Part shown: piece by piece, positions 22,736-31,645 of the stretch
How positions within the stretch are numbered: position 1 is the first letter of the stretch
How the letters are laid out: every line of letters starts with the position of its first letter
Source: a bacterium BMS3Bbin05
GTDB lineage: Bacteria > Nitrospirota > Thermodesulfovibrionia > Thermodesulfovibrionales > BMS3Bbin05
Assembly (NCBI GenBank): GCA_002897855.1
Contig: BDTO01000070.1
Location: 1 to 32,500, forward strand
Reading direction: 5' to 3'
DNA: 32,500 bases
Program-made: the position numbers and the translations under genes
The notes under the pieces: model-generated
What the model saw: only the letters and a program-made list of their open reading frames with translations
What the model was told of the DNA's origin: nothing
The model's database searches: none

Positions 22736-25378
22736 TCAGGCAGTTATCTCAGCCTGTACAGCCTTGCTGAATAAGAGTTTCCCGTTTTGATAGTCAACCT
22801 CAATGGTATCACCTTCCCGAAACGTGCCGCTCAGTAATTCTTTTGCAAGTCTGTTCAGTACCTCCCTCTGTATCGCCCTCTTCAGCGGACGAGCTCCATA
22901 CACGGGATCGAATCCGATATCAGCAAGATGCTCCTTTGCGCTGCCGGTTAATGTGATATCGATCCTCTTATCCTTGAAATACTTCTTCATCCTGTTTATC
23001 TGTATATCAACTATCTTCGTCAGCAGTTTTTTGGTGAGAGGATTAAATATGATTATCTCATCCACCCTGTTAAGGAATTCAGGCTTGAAAAAGCCCCTGA
23101 GATCATCCATCACCTTCTGCTTCAGTTCCATGTTGTTGCTGTCCCAGTGTGCCGGGGATTTCTTTCCGGATTCCTCCAGAAGCTGCTGAATATGCATACT
23201 TCCTATATTCGAAGTCATTATGACCACACTATTTCTGAAATCCACGGTTCTTCCATGACCGTCCGTTAGCCTGCCGTCATCCAACAACTGGAGCAGGACA
23301 TTAAAGACCTCAGGATGCGCCTTTTCCACCTCGTCAAAAAGGATTACGGAATAGGGCCGTCTCCTTACGGCCTCTGTAAGCTGGCCTCCCTCGTCATAAC
23401 CCACATATCCGGGTGGAGCGCCAATAAGCCTTGAAACCGTATGGCTTTCCTGGTATTCAGACATGTCGATCCTCTGCATCGCACTTTCATCATCAAAAAG
23501 AAATTCCGCAAGCGCCCTGGCAAGTTCCGTCTTTCCAACACCCGTCGGACCGAGAAATATGAAAGAGCCTATGGGTCTGTTGGGGTCCTGTATGCCCGCC
23601 CGTGCCCTCCTTACGGCATTGGAAACCGCTTCCAAGGCCTCATCCTGTCCTATTACCCTCAGTTTAAGCCTTTCCTCCATTTTCAACAGCTTCTCCTTTT
23701 CACCCTCAAGCATCCTGCTTACGGGTATCCCGGTCCATTTGGAGATGACACCTGCTATATCTTCCTCATCGACTTCTTCCTTCAGCATCTTTTTCTTTGA
23801 CTGTTTTTCCGAAAGCCTTCTGTTTTCTTCTTCAAGCTCTTTCTGCAACTGGAGAAGTTTGCCGTATTTGAACTCGGCCGCTTTTGTCAGATCTCCTTCT
23901 CTTTCTGCCTTCTGCGCCTCTATCTTTGTCTGTTCTATCTGCTCCTTGATATCCCTGATCTTCTGTATGGCCTCCTTTTCGCTCAACCAGTGCGCTCTCA
24001 ACTCAGCCCTTTGTTCACCAAGATCGGCAATTTCCCTGTTTATCTCTTCGAGCTTTTCCCTTGCGTCCGCTGAATTGTCTTTAGTTACGGCCTGCTTCTC
24101 TATTTCAAGTTGCCTGATGCGTCTTTCTATCTCATCGAGCTCGATCGGCATGCTGTCGATCTCCATCCTCAGCTTCGATGCCGCCTCATCAATAAGGTCT
24201 ATAGCCTTGTCGGGCAACTGCCTTTCCGTCAGATACCGGTGCGAAAGTATTGCAGCGGCAATGAGCGCAGAATCCTTTATCTTTACCCCGTGATGAACCT
24301 CATACCTCTCTTTCAGCCCCCTGAGTATGGAGATTGTGTCCTCCACAGAAGGTTCCTGTACATAAACCGGCTGGAACCGTCTTTCCAGGGCAGCGTCCTT
24401 TTCGATATATTTTCTGTATTCATTAAGGGTAGTAGCGCCCACACACCTGAGATCACCCCTTGCAAGCGCCGGTTTCAGCATATTCGATGCATCAATAGCA
24501 CCTTCGGCAGCACCTGCGCCGACAAGAGTATGCATTTCATCAATAAAGAGGATTATCCTTCCCCCGGCCTGTTCGATTTCTTTCAGCACGGCTTTAAGCC
24601 TTTCCTCGAATTCGCCCCTGAACTTTGAACCGGCTATAAGCGATCCCATATCGAGGGCAACCACCTTCTTGTCTTTTAATGTCTCCGGCACATCACCTTC
24701 AACGATCCTCTGGGCCAGGCCCTCGGCAATGGCGGTTTTCCCTACACCGGGATCACCTATAAGCACGGGATTGTTCTTCGTTCTCCTCGAGAGTACCTGC
24801 ATAATGCGTCTGATTTCCTCATCTCTCCCTATCACAGGGTCGAGCTTGTGTTTTTTTGCAAGTTCTGTAAGGTCACGCGCATATTTCTTCAGGGCCTGGT
24901 ACTTCTCTTCGGGATTGGCGTCCGTCACACTCTGTCCACCCCTTATATCCTTCATGGCCTTAAGAAAGTTATCCCTGTTCACATTGTATCTCTTCAATAT
25001 CTCTGAAGCCGGTCCGCCCGACGAGATTATCCCGAGCATGATATGTTCGACGGATATGTATTCATCCTTGAGATGTTCAGCCTCCTTTTGTGCCTTCTCG
25101 AAGACCGTTTTCAGACGTGGTGATACATATATCTGTCCAAGCGGAGTAGAGCCCGAAACCTTCGGGAACTTTTCAATCTCTTTATCAATATCACGCTTAA
25201 CAAGCTCAGGAGCAGCGCCAATCGACTGTGTAATCTGATATGCCACGGATTCTGTATCCGAGAACAGGCTGAAAAGAAGGTGTTCAGGCTGTATTTCCTG
25301 ATTCCCTCTTCTCTCAGCTACGGCCTGTGCTTCCTGGAGGGCCTCCTGGCTTTTTATCGTTAATTTATCCAGTCTCAT
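22736..25378 (-). CDS. clpB: ClpB disaggregase
   Basis: 880 residues, the normal ClpB length. It has an N-terminal Clp repeat domain (1-145), the first AAA+ ATPase with Walker A GDPGVGKT (208-215) and LFIDEMHTL, a long coiled-coil middle domain (about 400-530, [16 protein letters not shown] at its end), and a second AAA+ with GPTGVGKT (about 605) and [13 protein letters not shown]. ClpB pulls aggregated proteins apart with DnaK/DnaJ. AGGAGGAAAG lies before ATG 25378. The gene is 29 bases downstream of hspR, and its control by HspR is likely. Confidence 0.98.
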   Translation of the reverse strand: MRLDKLTIKSQEALQEAQAVAERRGNQEIQPEHLLFSLFSDTESVAYQITQSIGAAPELVKRDIDKEIEKFPKVSGSTPLGQIYVSPRLKTVFEKAQKEAEHLKDEYISVEHIMLGIISSGGPASEILKRYNVNRDNFLKAMKDIRGGQSVTDANPEEKYQALKKYARDLTELAKKHKLDPVIGRDEEIRRIMQVLSRRTKNNPVLIGDPGVGKTAIAEGLAQRIVEGDVPETLKDKKVVALDMGSLIAGSKFRGEFEERLKAVLKEIEQAGGRIILFIDEMHTLVGAGAAEGAIDASNMLKPALARGDLRCVGATTLNEYRKYIEKDAALERRFQPVYVQEPSVEDTISILRGLKERYEVHHGVKIKDSALIAAAILSHRYLTERQLPDKAIDLIDEAASKLRMEIDSMPIELDEIERRIRQLEIEKQAVTKDNSADAREKLEEINREIADLGEQRAELRAHWLSEKEAIQKIRDIKEQIEQTKIEAQKAEREGDLTKAAEFKYGKLLQLQKELEEENRRLSEKQSKKKMLKEEVDEEDIAGVISKWTGIPVSRMLEGEKEKLLKMEERLKLRVIGQDEALEAVSNAVRRARAGIQDPNRPIGSFIFLGPTGVGKTELARALAEFLFDDESAMQRIDMSEYQESHTVSRLIGAPPGYVGYDEGGQLTEAVRRRPYSVILFDEVEKAHPEVFNVLLQLLDDGRLTDGHGRTVDFRNSVVIMTSNIGSMHIQQLLEESGKKSPAHWDSNNMELKQKVMDDLRGFFKPEFLNRVDEIIIFNPLTKKLLTKIVDIQINRMKKYFKDKRIDITLTGSAKEHLADIGFDPVYGARPLKRAIQREVLNRLAKELLSGTFREGDTIEVDYQNGKLLFSKAVQAEITA

Positions 25379-25407
25379 ATCTTTCCTCCTGATAAAACCT
25401 TAAAATA

Positions 25408-25752
25408 TTAACTGCTGAAGAGTTTCCTCAGCTTTCTCTCAAACTCCGCCCTTACATCATCTTCAAGCCTGGTCATCATGTCATCCATTTCCCTGTGCAT
25501 GAGTTCAAGTTTTTCACGCATTCTGAGTATTATATCGACACCGGCCTTGTTTACTCCCAACTCTCTCGTCAGCTGAAGAATAAAATTGATCCTTTCTATG
25601 TCCTCTTCAGAGTAAAGCCTCTGCCGGTTGTTTCGCTTCGGACATATAAGCCCTTCTCTTTCATAAAGTCTGAGAGTCTGCGGATGAACTCCCAGCATTC
25701 TTGAAACAACGCTTATCATATATAATGGCTCGCTCCGGTCTCGATTGTTCAT
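25408..25752 (-). CDS. hspR: HspR heat-shock repressor (MerR family)
   Basis: 114 residues with the MerR-type winged helix (MISVVSRMLGVHPQTLRLYEREGLICPKR) and a C-terminal coiled coil (MREKLELMHREMDDMMTRLEDDV). The LYEREGL and NRQRLYSEEDIERI motifs are characteristic of HspR, which represses chaperone operons by binding HAIR sites with DnaK as co-repressor. ATG 25752 shares a base with the dnaJ stop (TAATG), so the two are translationally coupled. A HAIR-like site sits in front of dnaJ (26870-26890), so it controls its own operon. Confidence 0.95.
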   Translation of the reverse strand: MNNRDRSEPLYMISVVSRMLGVHPQTLRLYEREGLICPKRNNRQRLYSEEDIERINFILQLTRELGVNKAGVDIILRMREKLELMHREMDDMMTRLEDDVRAEFERKLRKLFSS

Positions 25753-26837
25753 TATCTCACCATCCCCTTGCGAGGGTTCACGGTATATAATTTCCCAAGT
25801 TTCTCTATAAGCTTCTTTGCTTCATCATTAAGCTTCTGCGGTATTACTATATAGACCTCAACATAGTGGTCGCCCCTTTTCCCGGTCTTTGGTGAAGGCA
25901 TACCCTTTCCCTTCAACCTGAATTTTTTCCCCCCTGATGTACCGGGCGGAATGGTCATGTATGATTCACCCTCAATAGTGGGTACCTTGATCTTCGAACC
26001 GAGAGCGGCTTCGGGTAACGTAATGGGTACCTTTACCAGTATATTATTTCCATCGCGCCTGAATAATTTGTGTGGGAGCACCTTGATCCTGAAGAACAGG
26101 TCTCCAGGCGGTCCTCCATTCTGACCCGGTGCGCCCTTCCCCTTTACTCTGACCCTGGAACCCGTGTCGACACCAACGGGAATCTTTACCTTTATTGTCT
26201 CCCGCTTGAAAACCGTTCCTCTGCCGCCGCATCCGGTGCATACCTTTGAGACGCTCTGACCTGAGCCTCCACAGGACGGGCATTGCTGGGACAAATTGAA
26301 AAAACCCTTTGATGTTTTTACCTTTCCTGTCCCATTACACCTGCGGCACTTTTGAATGGATTCAGCCCCTGTCCCGTTGCAGGATGGGCAGCTTACCTCC
26401 CTGTTCATTGTCACTGAACGTGTTACACCATTAAATGCATCTTCCATTGTCAGCGTCATATCGGAAACAACATCTGCACCGCGCATACTCATATGGCGGC
26501 CGCCAAGGTCAGCGCCGTTGCCAAAGATATCGGAGAAGATATCCGTATAGCCACCTGCTTCAAATCCTCCTCTCCCAAAACCCTGGAAGCCTTCAAATCC
26601 GCCGGCTTCAAAAGGTGTCTTTCCCAGTTCATCATATTCCTTTCTCTTCCTGGGATCTCCCAGTACAGCATAAGCCTCGCTTAGACTCTTAAACTTCTTT
26701 TCAGCCTTCTTGTCTCCGGGATTGAGGTCGGGATGGTATTTCCTCGCAAGTTTCCTGTATACCTTCTTGATTTCATCCTGAGAGGCATTTTTACTTACGC
26801 CAAGTATCTCGTAATAATCTTTTGCCATAGTACTCAT
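25752..26837 (-). CDS. dnaJ: DnaJ co-chaperone
   Basis: 361 residues. J domain (1-70) with HPD in YHPDLNPGD, a Gly/Phe-rich linker (about 78-115), and four zinc knuckles [24 protein letters not shown] and CTGCGGRG, then the C-terminal substrate-binding domains with [19 protein letters not shown]. This is a class I DnaJ, which stimulates the DnaK ATPase. AAGGT precedes ATG 26837; an ATG three codons later is in frame. It heads the operon, and dnaK/grpE are not in the window. Confidence 0.97.
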   Translation of the reverse strand: MSTMAKDYYEILGVSKNASQDEIKKVYRKLARKYHPDLNPGDKKAEKKFKSLSEAYAVLGDPRKRKEYDELGKTPFEAGGFEGFQGFGRGGFEAGGYTDIFSDIFGNGADLGGRHMSMRGADVVSDMTLTMEDAFNGVTRSVTMNREVSCPSCNGTGAESIQKCRRCNGTGKVKTSKGFFNLSQQCPSCGGSGQSVSKVCTGCGGRGTVFKRETIKVKIPVGVDTGSRVRVKGKGAPGQNGGPPGDLFFRIKVLPHKLFRRDGNNILVKVPITLPEAALGSKIKVPTIEGESYMTIPPGTSGGKKFRLKGKGMPSPKTGKRGDHYVEVYIVIPQKLNDEAKKLIEKLGKLYTVNPRKGMVR

Positions 26838-26860
26838 ATATATACCTTTAATACGTTCAT

Positions 26861-26899
26861 ATTATAATACTTGACATAACTCTTGTCAAGATATATTTT
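26861..26899. promoter_or_regulatory. Overlapping divergent promoters with a HAIR-like HspR site
   Basis: CTTGACA-N7-TGTCAAG (26870-26890) is a perfect 7-7-7 inverted repeat resembling the HspR HAIR element (CTTGAGT-N7-ACTCAAG). On the minus strand TTGACA (26884-26889), 17 bases, TATAAT (26861-26866) leads to dnaJ. On the plus strand TTGACA (26871-26876), 17 bases, TATTTT (26894-26899) leads to the DUF362 gene. Each repeat arm contains one -35 box. Confidence 0.8.
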
Positions 26900-26936
26900 A
26901 TGGCTGGTGTCATATTTCTGTGCCCTGGTGAATATT

Positions 26937-28052
26937 ATGTTATATTTAACGATGTCGGAGGTGATTGTAAAAAATGCGGAGGATTATCACGGGAATCTCA
27001 AAATAATTGTTTATGATGTGCTTGACAGGACTATTGGAAATATGTATCTTGACGGTCTCAGTGTATTGGTTAAACCTAACCTGCTTTCGGCTGCATCTCC
27101 TGAAAAGGCCGTCACGACACATCCGCGAATAATCCGGTTCGTGTGCGAATATCTTGCAGAAAAAAATGCCGGGATTACAATATCCGACAGCCCCGCAGTT
27201 GGCTCGTTCAAGAAAATTATTAAGGAGTGCGGGATCGTTGATGAACTGAAAGGTATACCGGTAAAGTTCACTGAATTCAAGAAGAGCCGACAGGTTGAAG
27301 TCAATGCCCCCTTTCACAGGATAGAACTGGCATCGGATGCACTCGATGCCGGACTGATTATCAATCTGCCCAAACTCAAGACACATTCCCAGATGCTGCT
27401 CACACTCGGGGTAAAAAATCTGTTCGGCTGTGTTGTCGGTATGCGGAAGCCGCAATGGCATTTACGTACGGGTGTTGATACTGATATGTTTGCCAGGCTG
27501 CTCATAGAGATTTACCTTTCTTTAAAGCCCTCCATAACCATCCTTGACGGTATCCTGGGAATGGAAGGCCAGGGACCCGGCAAACGCGGCATCCCGAAAC
27601 ATCTTGGAGTAATTCTTGCCAGTGAGGATGCGATTGCTCTCGACTATGTTGTTGCACAGATGCTCAATATTGATCCTATGTCCGTACCGGTAAACAGGGC
27701 AGCCGGCAATATGGGTCTTGTCAGGGATATGGACATTAATGGAGAGATTCGTAAAGTCACCGGCTTTTTGCTCCCGAAGACGGCAGACCTGCTCTTCGGC
27801 CCCGCTTTTCTTCACCGGTTCATGAGAAAAAACCTTACGCAAAGACCGGAGCATGAAGAAGACCTGTGTGAAATGTGCCTTGAATGCATAAATCACTGTC
27901 CTGCCGCTGCAATAAGTACACTCGATAATTCTCTCAGGTTTGATTATGATAGATGTATAAGATGTTACTGCTGTGTCGAGATATGCCCTTTTGGCGCCAT
28001 GAAAACGACGCAACCCCTTATGGGCAGAATTTTTTCCAGGATAATAAAGTAG
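26937..28052 (+). CDS. DUF362 protein with two 4Fe-4S clusters
   Basis: 371 residues from ATG 26937 (a TTG at 26883 lies inside the operator and is unlikely). The DUF362 domain (about 10-310) has VLVKPNLLSAASPEKAVTTH, then LPKLKTHSQMLLTLGVKNLFG. A C-terminal ferredoxin has CEMCLECINHCP and CIRCYCCVEICP, two 4Fe-4S sites. DUF362 proteins are iron-sulfur proteins of unresolved function, common in anaerobes. The promoter shares the HspR-type operator with dnaJ, so heat-shock or redox-linked control is likely. It is followed by a short ribbon-helix-helix gene nine bases later. Confidence 0.85.
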   Translation: MLYLTMSEVIVKNAEDYHGNLKIIVYDVLDRTIGNMYLDGLSVLVKPNLLSAASPEKAVTTHPRIIRFVCEYLAEKNAGITISDSPAVGSFKKIIKECGIVDELKGIPVKFTEFKKSRQVEVNAPFHRIELASDALDAGLIINLPKLKTHSQMLLTLGVKNLFGCVVGMRKPQWHLRTGVDTDMFARLLIEIYLSLKPSITILDGILGMEGQGPGKRGIPKHLGVILASEDAIALDYVVAQMLNIDPMSVPVNRAAGNMGLVRDMDINGEIRKVTGFLLPKTADLLFGPAFLHRFMRKNLTQRPEHEEDLCEMCLECINHCPAAAISTLDNSLRFDYDRCIRCYCCVEICPFGAMKTTQPLMGRIFSRIIK

Positions 28053-28061
28053 GAGGTTTAT

Positions 28062-28235
28062 ATGGATGGCGAAAAACTTGTCAAGACCACCATTTATCTT
28101 GAAGAAGAAGTACTGGAAGCAATTGAGGAGCTAAAGAAAGAGGTAACAAAAGAAACGGGGCAGAAGTGGTCAAACGGCGGTGTGGTAAGGCTTGCCCTGA
28201 GCGAGTTCTTTGCAAGACGAGGAAAGATCCTCTGA
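28062..28235 (+). CDS. Small ribbon-helix-helix (CopG-like) protein
   Basis: 57 residues with AGGAGG seven bases before ATG 28062. The sequence MDGEKLVKTTIYLEEEVLEA, then GGVVRLALSEFFARRGKIL fits the RHH fold: one beta-strand (KTTIYL) and two helices. RHH proteins bind DNA as dimers, often as antitoxins or autorepressors. No toxin gene follows; the next gene is trpF. It is nine bases after the DUF362 gene and probably on the same transcript, so it could regulate that unit. Confidence 0.8.
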   Translation: MDGEKLVKTTIYLEEEVLEAIEELKKEVTKETGQKWSNGGVVRLALSEFFARRGKIL

Positions 28236-28292
28236 TTCAGAATGTTGGATCATTAGTGATATTCTATAATATGGTATGGGGAATTGAATAGA

Positions 28293-28922
28293 ATGGTCAA
28301 AGTGAAAATATGCGGGTTAACCCGGCTGGAGGACGCACTGTCTGCCATTGAGTACGGTGCAGACGCATTGGGATTTGTATTTTATGAAAAAAGCCCGAGA
28401 TTTATGAGTCCCGAGGCAGCCGGCGAGATTGTAAAAAAACTGCCTCCGTTTGTAACAACCGTGGGGGTGTTTGTTAATGATCATCCGTCAAGAATTAATG
28501 AAGTTGTTAAAACTGCCGGCCTTGACATGGTCCAGCTCCATGGTGACGAACCTCAGGAGATGTGCGATATGTGGCCGAGGGTCATAAAGGCCTTCAGGGT
28601 TAGAGATTCCCGGGACCTTGAGAGGTTGAAAAAATATCAGGTTGCGGCATATCTGCTTGATGCATACGACCCCGGTATCCCCGGAGGTACAGGACAGTCC
28701 TTCAACTGGGATATTGCTGTTGAGGCAAAACAGGGTGGAAGGGTTATTCTTGCCGGGGGACTTACGCCTGATAATGTAGAGAAGGCAGTCAGGCGGGTGC
28801 GTCCATATGGTGTTGACGTGAGCAGCGGCGTTGAGAAGAAAAAAGGGATAAAGGATTGCGATAAAATGAAGCTTTTCATCGCAAGGGCCAAGTCAACTGT
28901 TCAACCGGGGGGGGATTTTTAA
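28293..28922 (+). CDS. trpF: Phosphoribosylanthranilate isomerase TrpF
   Basis: 209 residues, an (alpha/beta)8 barrel that isomerises phosphoribosylanthranilate in tryptophan synthesis. The motifs KICGLTRLEDA (catalytic Cys), GFVFYEKSPR, VQLHGDE, LLDAYDPGIPGGTG (catalytic Asp) and LAGGLTPDNV, then VDVSSGVE are all present. GGGGAA precedes ATG 28293; a TTG at 28284 is in frame. Other trp genes are absent, so it is a stand-alone copy. The stop overlaps the next ATG (TAATG). Confidence 0.97.
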   Translation: MVKVKICGLTRLEDALSAIEYGADALGFVFYEKSPRFMSPEAAGEIVKKLPPFVTTVGVFVNDHPSRINEVVKTAGLDMVQLHGDEPQEMCDMWPRVIKAFRVRDSRDLERLKKYQVAAYLLDAYDPGIPGGTGQSFNWDIAVEAKQGGRVILAGGLTPDNVEKAVRRVRPYGVDVSSGVEKKKGIKDCDKMKLFIARAKSTVQPGGDF

Positions 28923-29575
28923 TGTATTTTCTGCCGGTATCATTGGCGTTATTCCTTTTATTTCTTGTACTGGTACCAATTTTGTTTGTCCTTGCCCCGG
29001 CGGTAGTATTTGCAAAATTGGGGTTGAATCCGATCCTTGGATATGCCTTTTTTCTCTTTTGTCTTTTGGGCGGAGGTATCAATATCCCGGTGCACAGAGA
29101 GACTGTTTCTTATAGGTTTGTCCAGGACGATTTTACGGTTTTATTTCGAAAGCTTTTTGGTATCAGGGTCCCTGCATTCAGAGAGAGGATACTGGCAGTT
29201 AATCTCGGCGGGGCTATCCTGCCGGGTGTTTTGAGCCTTTATCTTTTGACCATGACACCTTTTAAGGAAACCTTTCTGGCAACAGTGGTTACATCAGCGG
29301 TTTCATTTATTCTGAGCAAGCCGGTGAAAGGCGTGGGGATTGTCATGCCGGCATTTGTACCCCCAATTGTTGCTGCCATTACTGCAATAATCATTGCAAG
29401 GGAACATGCCCCTCAGGTGGCATATATTTCAGGCGTTATGGGGGTACTCATAGGCGCTGATCTTGTAAGACTGCCGCAGATGAGAAAACTTGAGGCTAAT
29501 TTCCTGAGCATAGGCGGTGCAGGAGTCTTCGATGGGATTTATCTGGTGGGGCTGGTTTCGGTGCTGCTGGCTTGA
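28922..29575 (+). CDS. DUF1614 membrane protein
   Basis: 217 residues with six or so membrane segments. The N-terminus MYFLPVSLALFLLFLVLVPI is hydrophobic. The family traits GGGINIPV and a C-terminal GADLVRLPQM with GGAGVFDGIYLVG are present. DUF1614 proteins are conserved membrane proteins of unknown function, some near metal or redox genes. Start coupling with trpF (TAATG) is seen. It is the last gene of the core block; AT-rich accessory DNA follows. Confidence 0.85.
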   Translation: MYFLPVSLALFLLFLVLVPILFVLAPAVVFAKLGLNPILGYAFFLFCLLGGGINIPVHRETVSYRFVQDDFTVLFRKLFGIRVPAFRERILAVNLGGAILPGVLSLYLLTMTPFKETFLATVVTSAVSFILSKPVKGVGIVMPAFVPPIVAAITAIIIAREHAPQVAYISGVMGVLIGADLVRLPQMRKLEANFLSIGGAGVFDGIYLVGLVSVLLA

Positions 29576-29644
29576 AATTCCAATATCTATTGTCTCTCTG
29601 GTTATAAAGTCTTACATAGCGAGAATCTTGGTGTATAATTAGCA

Positions 29645-30101
29645 TTGGGAAAGCGCATTGAAGCAATTGAAGCCTTTAATAAAGCATTAGAAAAAAAGCA
29701 TTAGAAAAGAATCCCGATTTTGGAGATGCATATGGTGCGCTTGCTGCTGCATACAATTTAATGGGCATGTATCAAGAAGCTTTAGAAGCGCTTGATAAGG
29801 CGGTCAGGATTAAGCCTGTAGACACATTGGAAATGTATAAGTAATCTATTGGGGTATACAAACAGGCTATCATTAAAAAATCAGATTACATTTTATATAG
29901 CTTTTGCTAATAGTTATGGTTAATTAGGCATGATTAAAGGTGCAAAAGAGGTCCTTATACAAGTTACCGGTTTGAACCCAGATGAAGCATACGCCCACTT
30001 TGTGCTTGGTGCGATTTGTGTAAAATTAAATGATATTTATGCGGCGTTATAGGAATATAAAATATTGAAAGACCTTGATCCTCAATTGGCGAGAGGTTGA
30101 G
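29645..30101 (+). pseudogene. Decayed TPR-repeat gene
   Basis: Translation of three frames gives clear tetratricopeptide pieces: RIEAIEAFNKALEK, then NPDFGDAYGALAAAYN with MGMYQEALEALDKAVRIKP, later KGAKEVLIQVTGLNPDEAY and a final DIYAAL-stop-EYKILKDLDP. A 14-base direct duplication (unit GCATTAGAAAAAAA at 29684-29697, then GCATTAGAAAAGA) causes a frameshift; removing it joins KALEK to NPDF exactly. Further stops follow near 29842, 29907-29920 and 30050. No full frame remains. Confidence 0.85.
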
Positions 30102-30112
30102 TTTTACAATTT

Positions 30113-30928
30113 ATGAATGAGTTATATAATTCAAGCTGGCTTACTACTGCAAGAGAAACAGTTACAAGTGATTCTTGGGCATATGATGTTATGGAATTTA
30201 TTCCGGGAAGTGGAGAAGTGTATCTTAAAACCATACAAACCTGGTACGAAGAATATCCTAATATCTCAGAGCATTTAAAAAACCAGTTGGAAAATCTTGA
30301 TACAGCATCTCATCTCGGTGGAGTGAACGAGTTATTTTGGTGGGAGTTGATGAAAAAATTTGGATGGAAAGCCCAGCCAATCAAAGTCGGTTCAGAAAGA
30401 AGACCTGACTTTCATATCACAGGGCCTTCGGAGTTTTTTTGTGAAGTTACAACTTTAAACATTTCTAAAAGTGATAGAACAGCCTTAGAGTGTGAGAATA
30501 GTGTGGAGTTAGATCATGAAGCTACAATTTATAGAGCTTTGAGAAAGATTGCTGAAGATAAAAAAGAACAAATTGACTATGGCTTAAAGAAAGGAGGGGC
30601 CAGTATCCTGGTGTTGTTCGATTATACGACATGGAGCGGTCTTGCAACCAACTTTTCTCAAATTTTTCAACAAAAATTATTTGAAGCTGATAATGGTTTT
30701 TCAAAACTCCCTGAAAGTCTTTCTGCAATTGTGTATATTGAAAAGAAAATTATTTGTGCACGATTTCGTGTCAGCATTGAAAGGTCGGCGGTTTTCCATA
30801 ACCCTTATGCAGAATATCCCCTTTCGGAGACGGTCTTCTTCACGATGTTCTGCCAACATGAAAAAGGAAGAGAAAAGGTACTGCCCTCTACCTCAATAAA
30901 ACTTTGGGAAGGTTGGTTTTGCCTTTGA
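30113..30928 (+). CDS. Hypothetical protein with PD-(D/E)XK-like motif
   Basis: 271 residues, no membrane segment. Residues 71-113 look like a restriction-endonuclease-fold core: GVNELFWWELMKKFGW with Glu73, then RRPDFHI with Asp99, then EFFCEVTT with Glu111 and Thr113 where Lys is usual. Since the ExK lysine is replaced, activity is uncertain. The rest is unfamiliar. It is AT-rich like its neighbours and follows a TPR pseudogene by 11 bases. GAGAGG lies 16-20 bases before ATG 30113, a weak start. It could be a defence nuclease relative or an unrelated domain. Confidence 0.55.
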   Translation: MNELYNSSWLTTARETVTSDSWAYDVMEFIPGSGEVYLKTIQTWYEEYPNISEHLKNQLENLDTASHLGGVNELFWWELMKKFGWKAQPIKVGSERRPDFHITGPSEFFCEVTTLNISKSDRTALECENSVELDHEATIYRALRKIAEDKKEQIDYGLKKGGASILVLFDYTTWSGLATNFSQIFQQKLFEADNGFSKLPESLSAIVYIEKKIICARFRVSIERSAVFHNPYAEYPLSETVFFTMFCQHEKGREKVLPSTSIKLWEGWFCL

Positions 30929-30958
30929 GAAATATTAAAAAATGCAGAATATAAAATA

Positions 30959-31016
30959 ATTGTGATTAATCACAATGAAGATAAATATTGAACTTTTACT
31001 ACAAATATGGAATAAT
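30959..31016 (+). promoter_or_regulatory. Perfect palindrome and candidate promoter
   Basis: ATTGTGATTAATCACAAT (30959-30976) is a perfect 18-base palindrome. Twelve bases downstream TTGAAC (30988-30993), 17 bases and AATAAT (31011-31016) form a likely promoter for the lipoprotein gene at 31056. The palindrome differs from CRP sites by a 4- rather than 6-base centre. Confidence 0.5.
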
Positions 31017-31055
31017 TTAATAAAATACAGCTCATCCATCAAGAGGAGAAAATAC

Positions 31056-31553
31056 ATGAAAGTGAATATTTTCATCTTGCTCCTCCCTGTTTTACTTTTA
31101 ATCAGTTGTGCTACGCCTTATCAAAAAACCGGTTTTAGTGGTGGCTACTCTGACATAAAATTGCAGGAGAATATTTTTAAAGTTGACTTCAGGGGTAACG
31201 GATATACAAGAGTTGAACGGGCTACTGATCTTTGCTTGCTTCGATGCGCGGAGATTACATTAGAGAATGGGTATAAGTATTTTGTTATTGTTGGTAATCA
31301 GCGGGATATAGAAAACCTTACCTTTACAACTCTAACATTTTATTCAACCTACGGAACCATGCATACTTACGGTGGTACAACTTATGGGAGTTTTACCTCA
31401 TATCCATATGGAGGATTTCCAATTTTTATAAGAAAGCCACGTGTCACTTTCATTATTGTAACATTTGAGGAAAAGCCTGAGAATGTACCTGTTGTTTTTA
31501 ATGCCGAAACGCTTCGTGATGCGATTAAGAAAAAATACCAGATAAAAAAGTGA
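31056..31553 (+). CDS. Putative lipoprotein, CC0125/CC1285-like
   Basis: 165 residues from ATG 31056, chosen because AGAGGAG lies nearby; a frame open from 30975 lacks one. The signal peptide (MKVNIFILLLPVLLLISC) ends in a lipobox with Cys18. The mature part has the family pattern GYSDIKLQENIFKVDFRGNG, then ERATDLCLLRCAEITLENGY with YFVIVGNQ, and a Gly/Tyr/Thr-rich middle. It is a periplasmic or outer-membrane lipoprotein of unknown function. The preceding palindrome may control it. Confidence 0.75.
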   Translation: MKVNIFILLLPVLLLISCATPYQKTGFSGGYSDIKLQENIFKVDFRGNGYTRVERATDLCLLRCAEITLENGYKYFVIVGNQRDIENLTFTTLTFYSTYGTMHTYGGTTYGSFTSYPYGGFPIFIRKPRVTFIIVTFEEKPENVPVVFNAETLRDAIKKKYQIKK

Positions 31554-31645
31554 TCGTAAAAACTGATAAGCTATCTTAGATGCTGAGCGGACAGCAGCGT
31601 ATTACAATATTTTTTGAATGCACATAGATGTAGAAGGTGTTATAA

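Noticed and set aside
23463-24293. Long plus-strand frame opposite clpB
   Set aside because: It is the antisense shadow of a well-conserved clpB reading frame. The Ser-rich product has no family likeness and no ribosome site.
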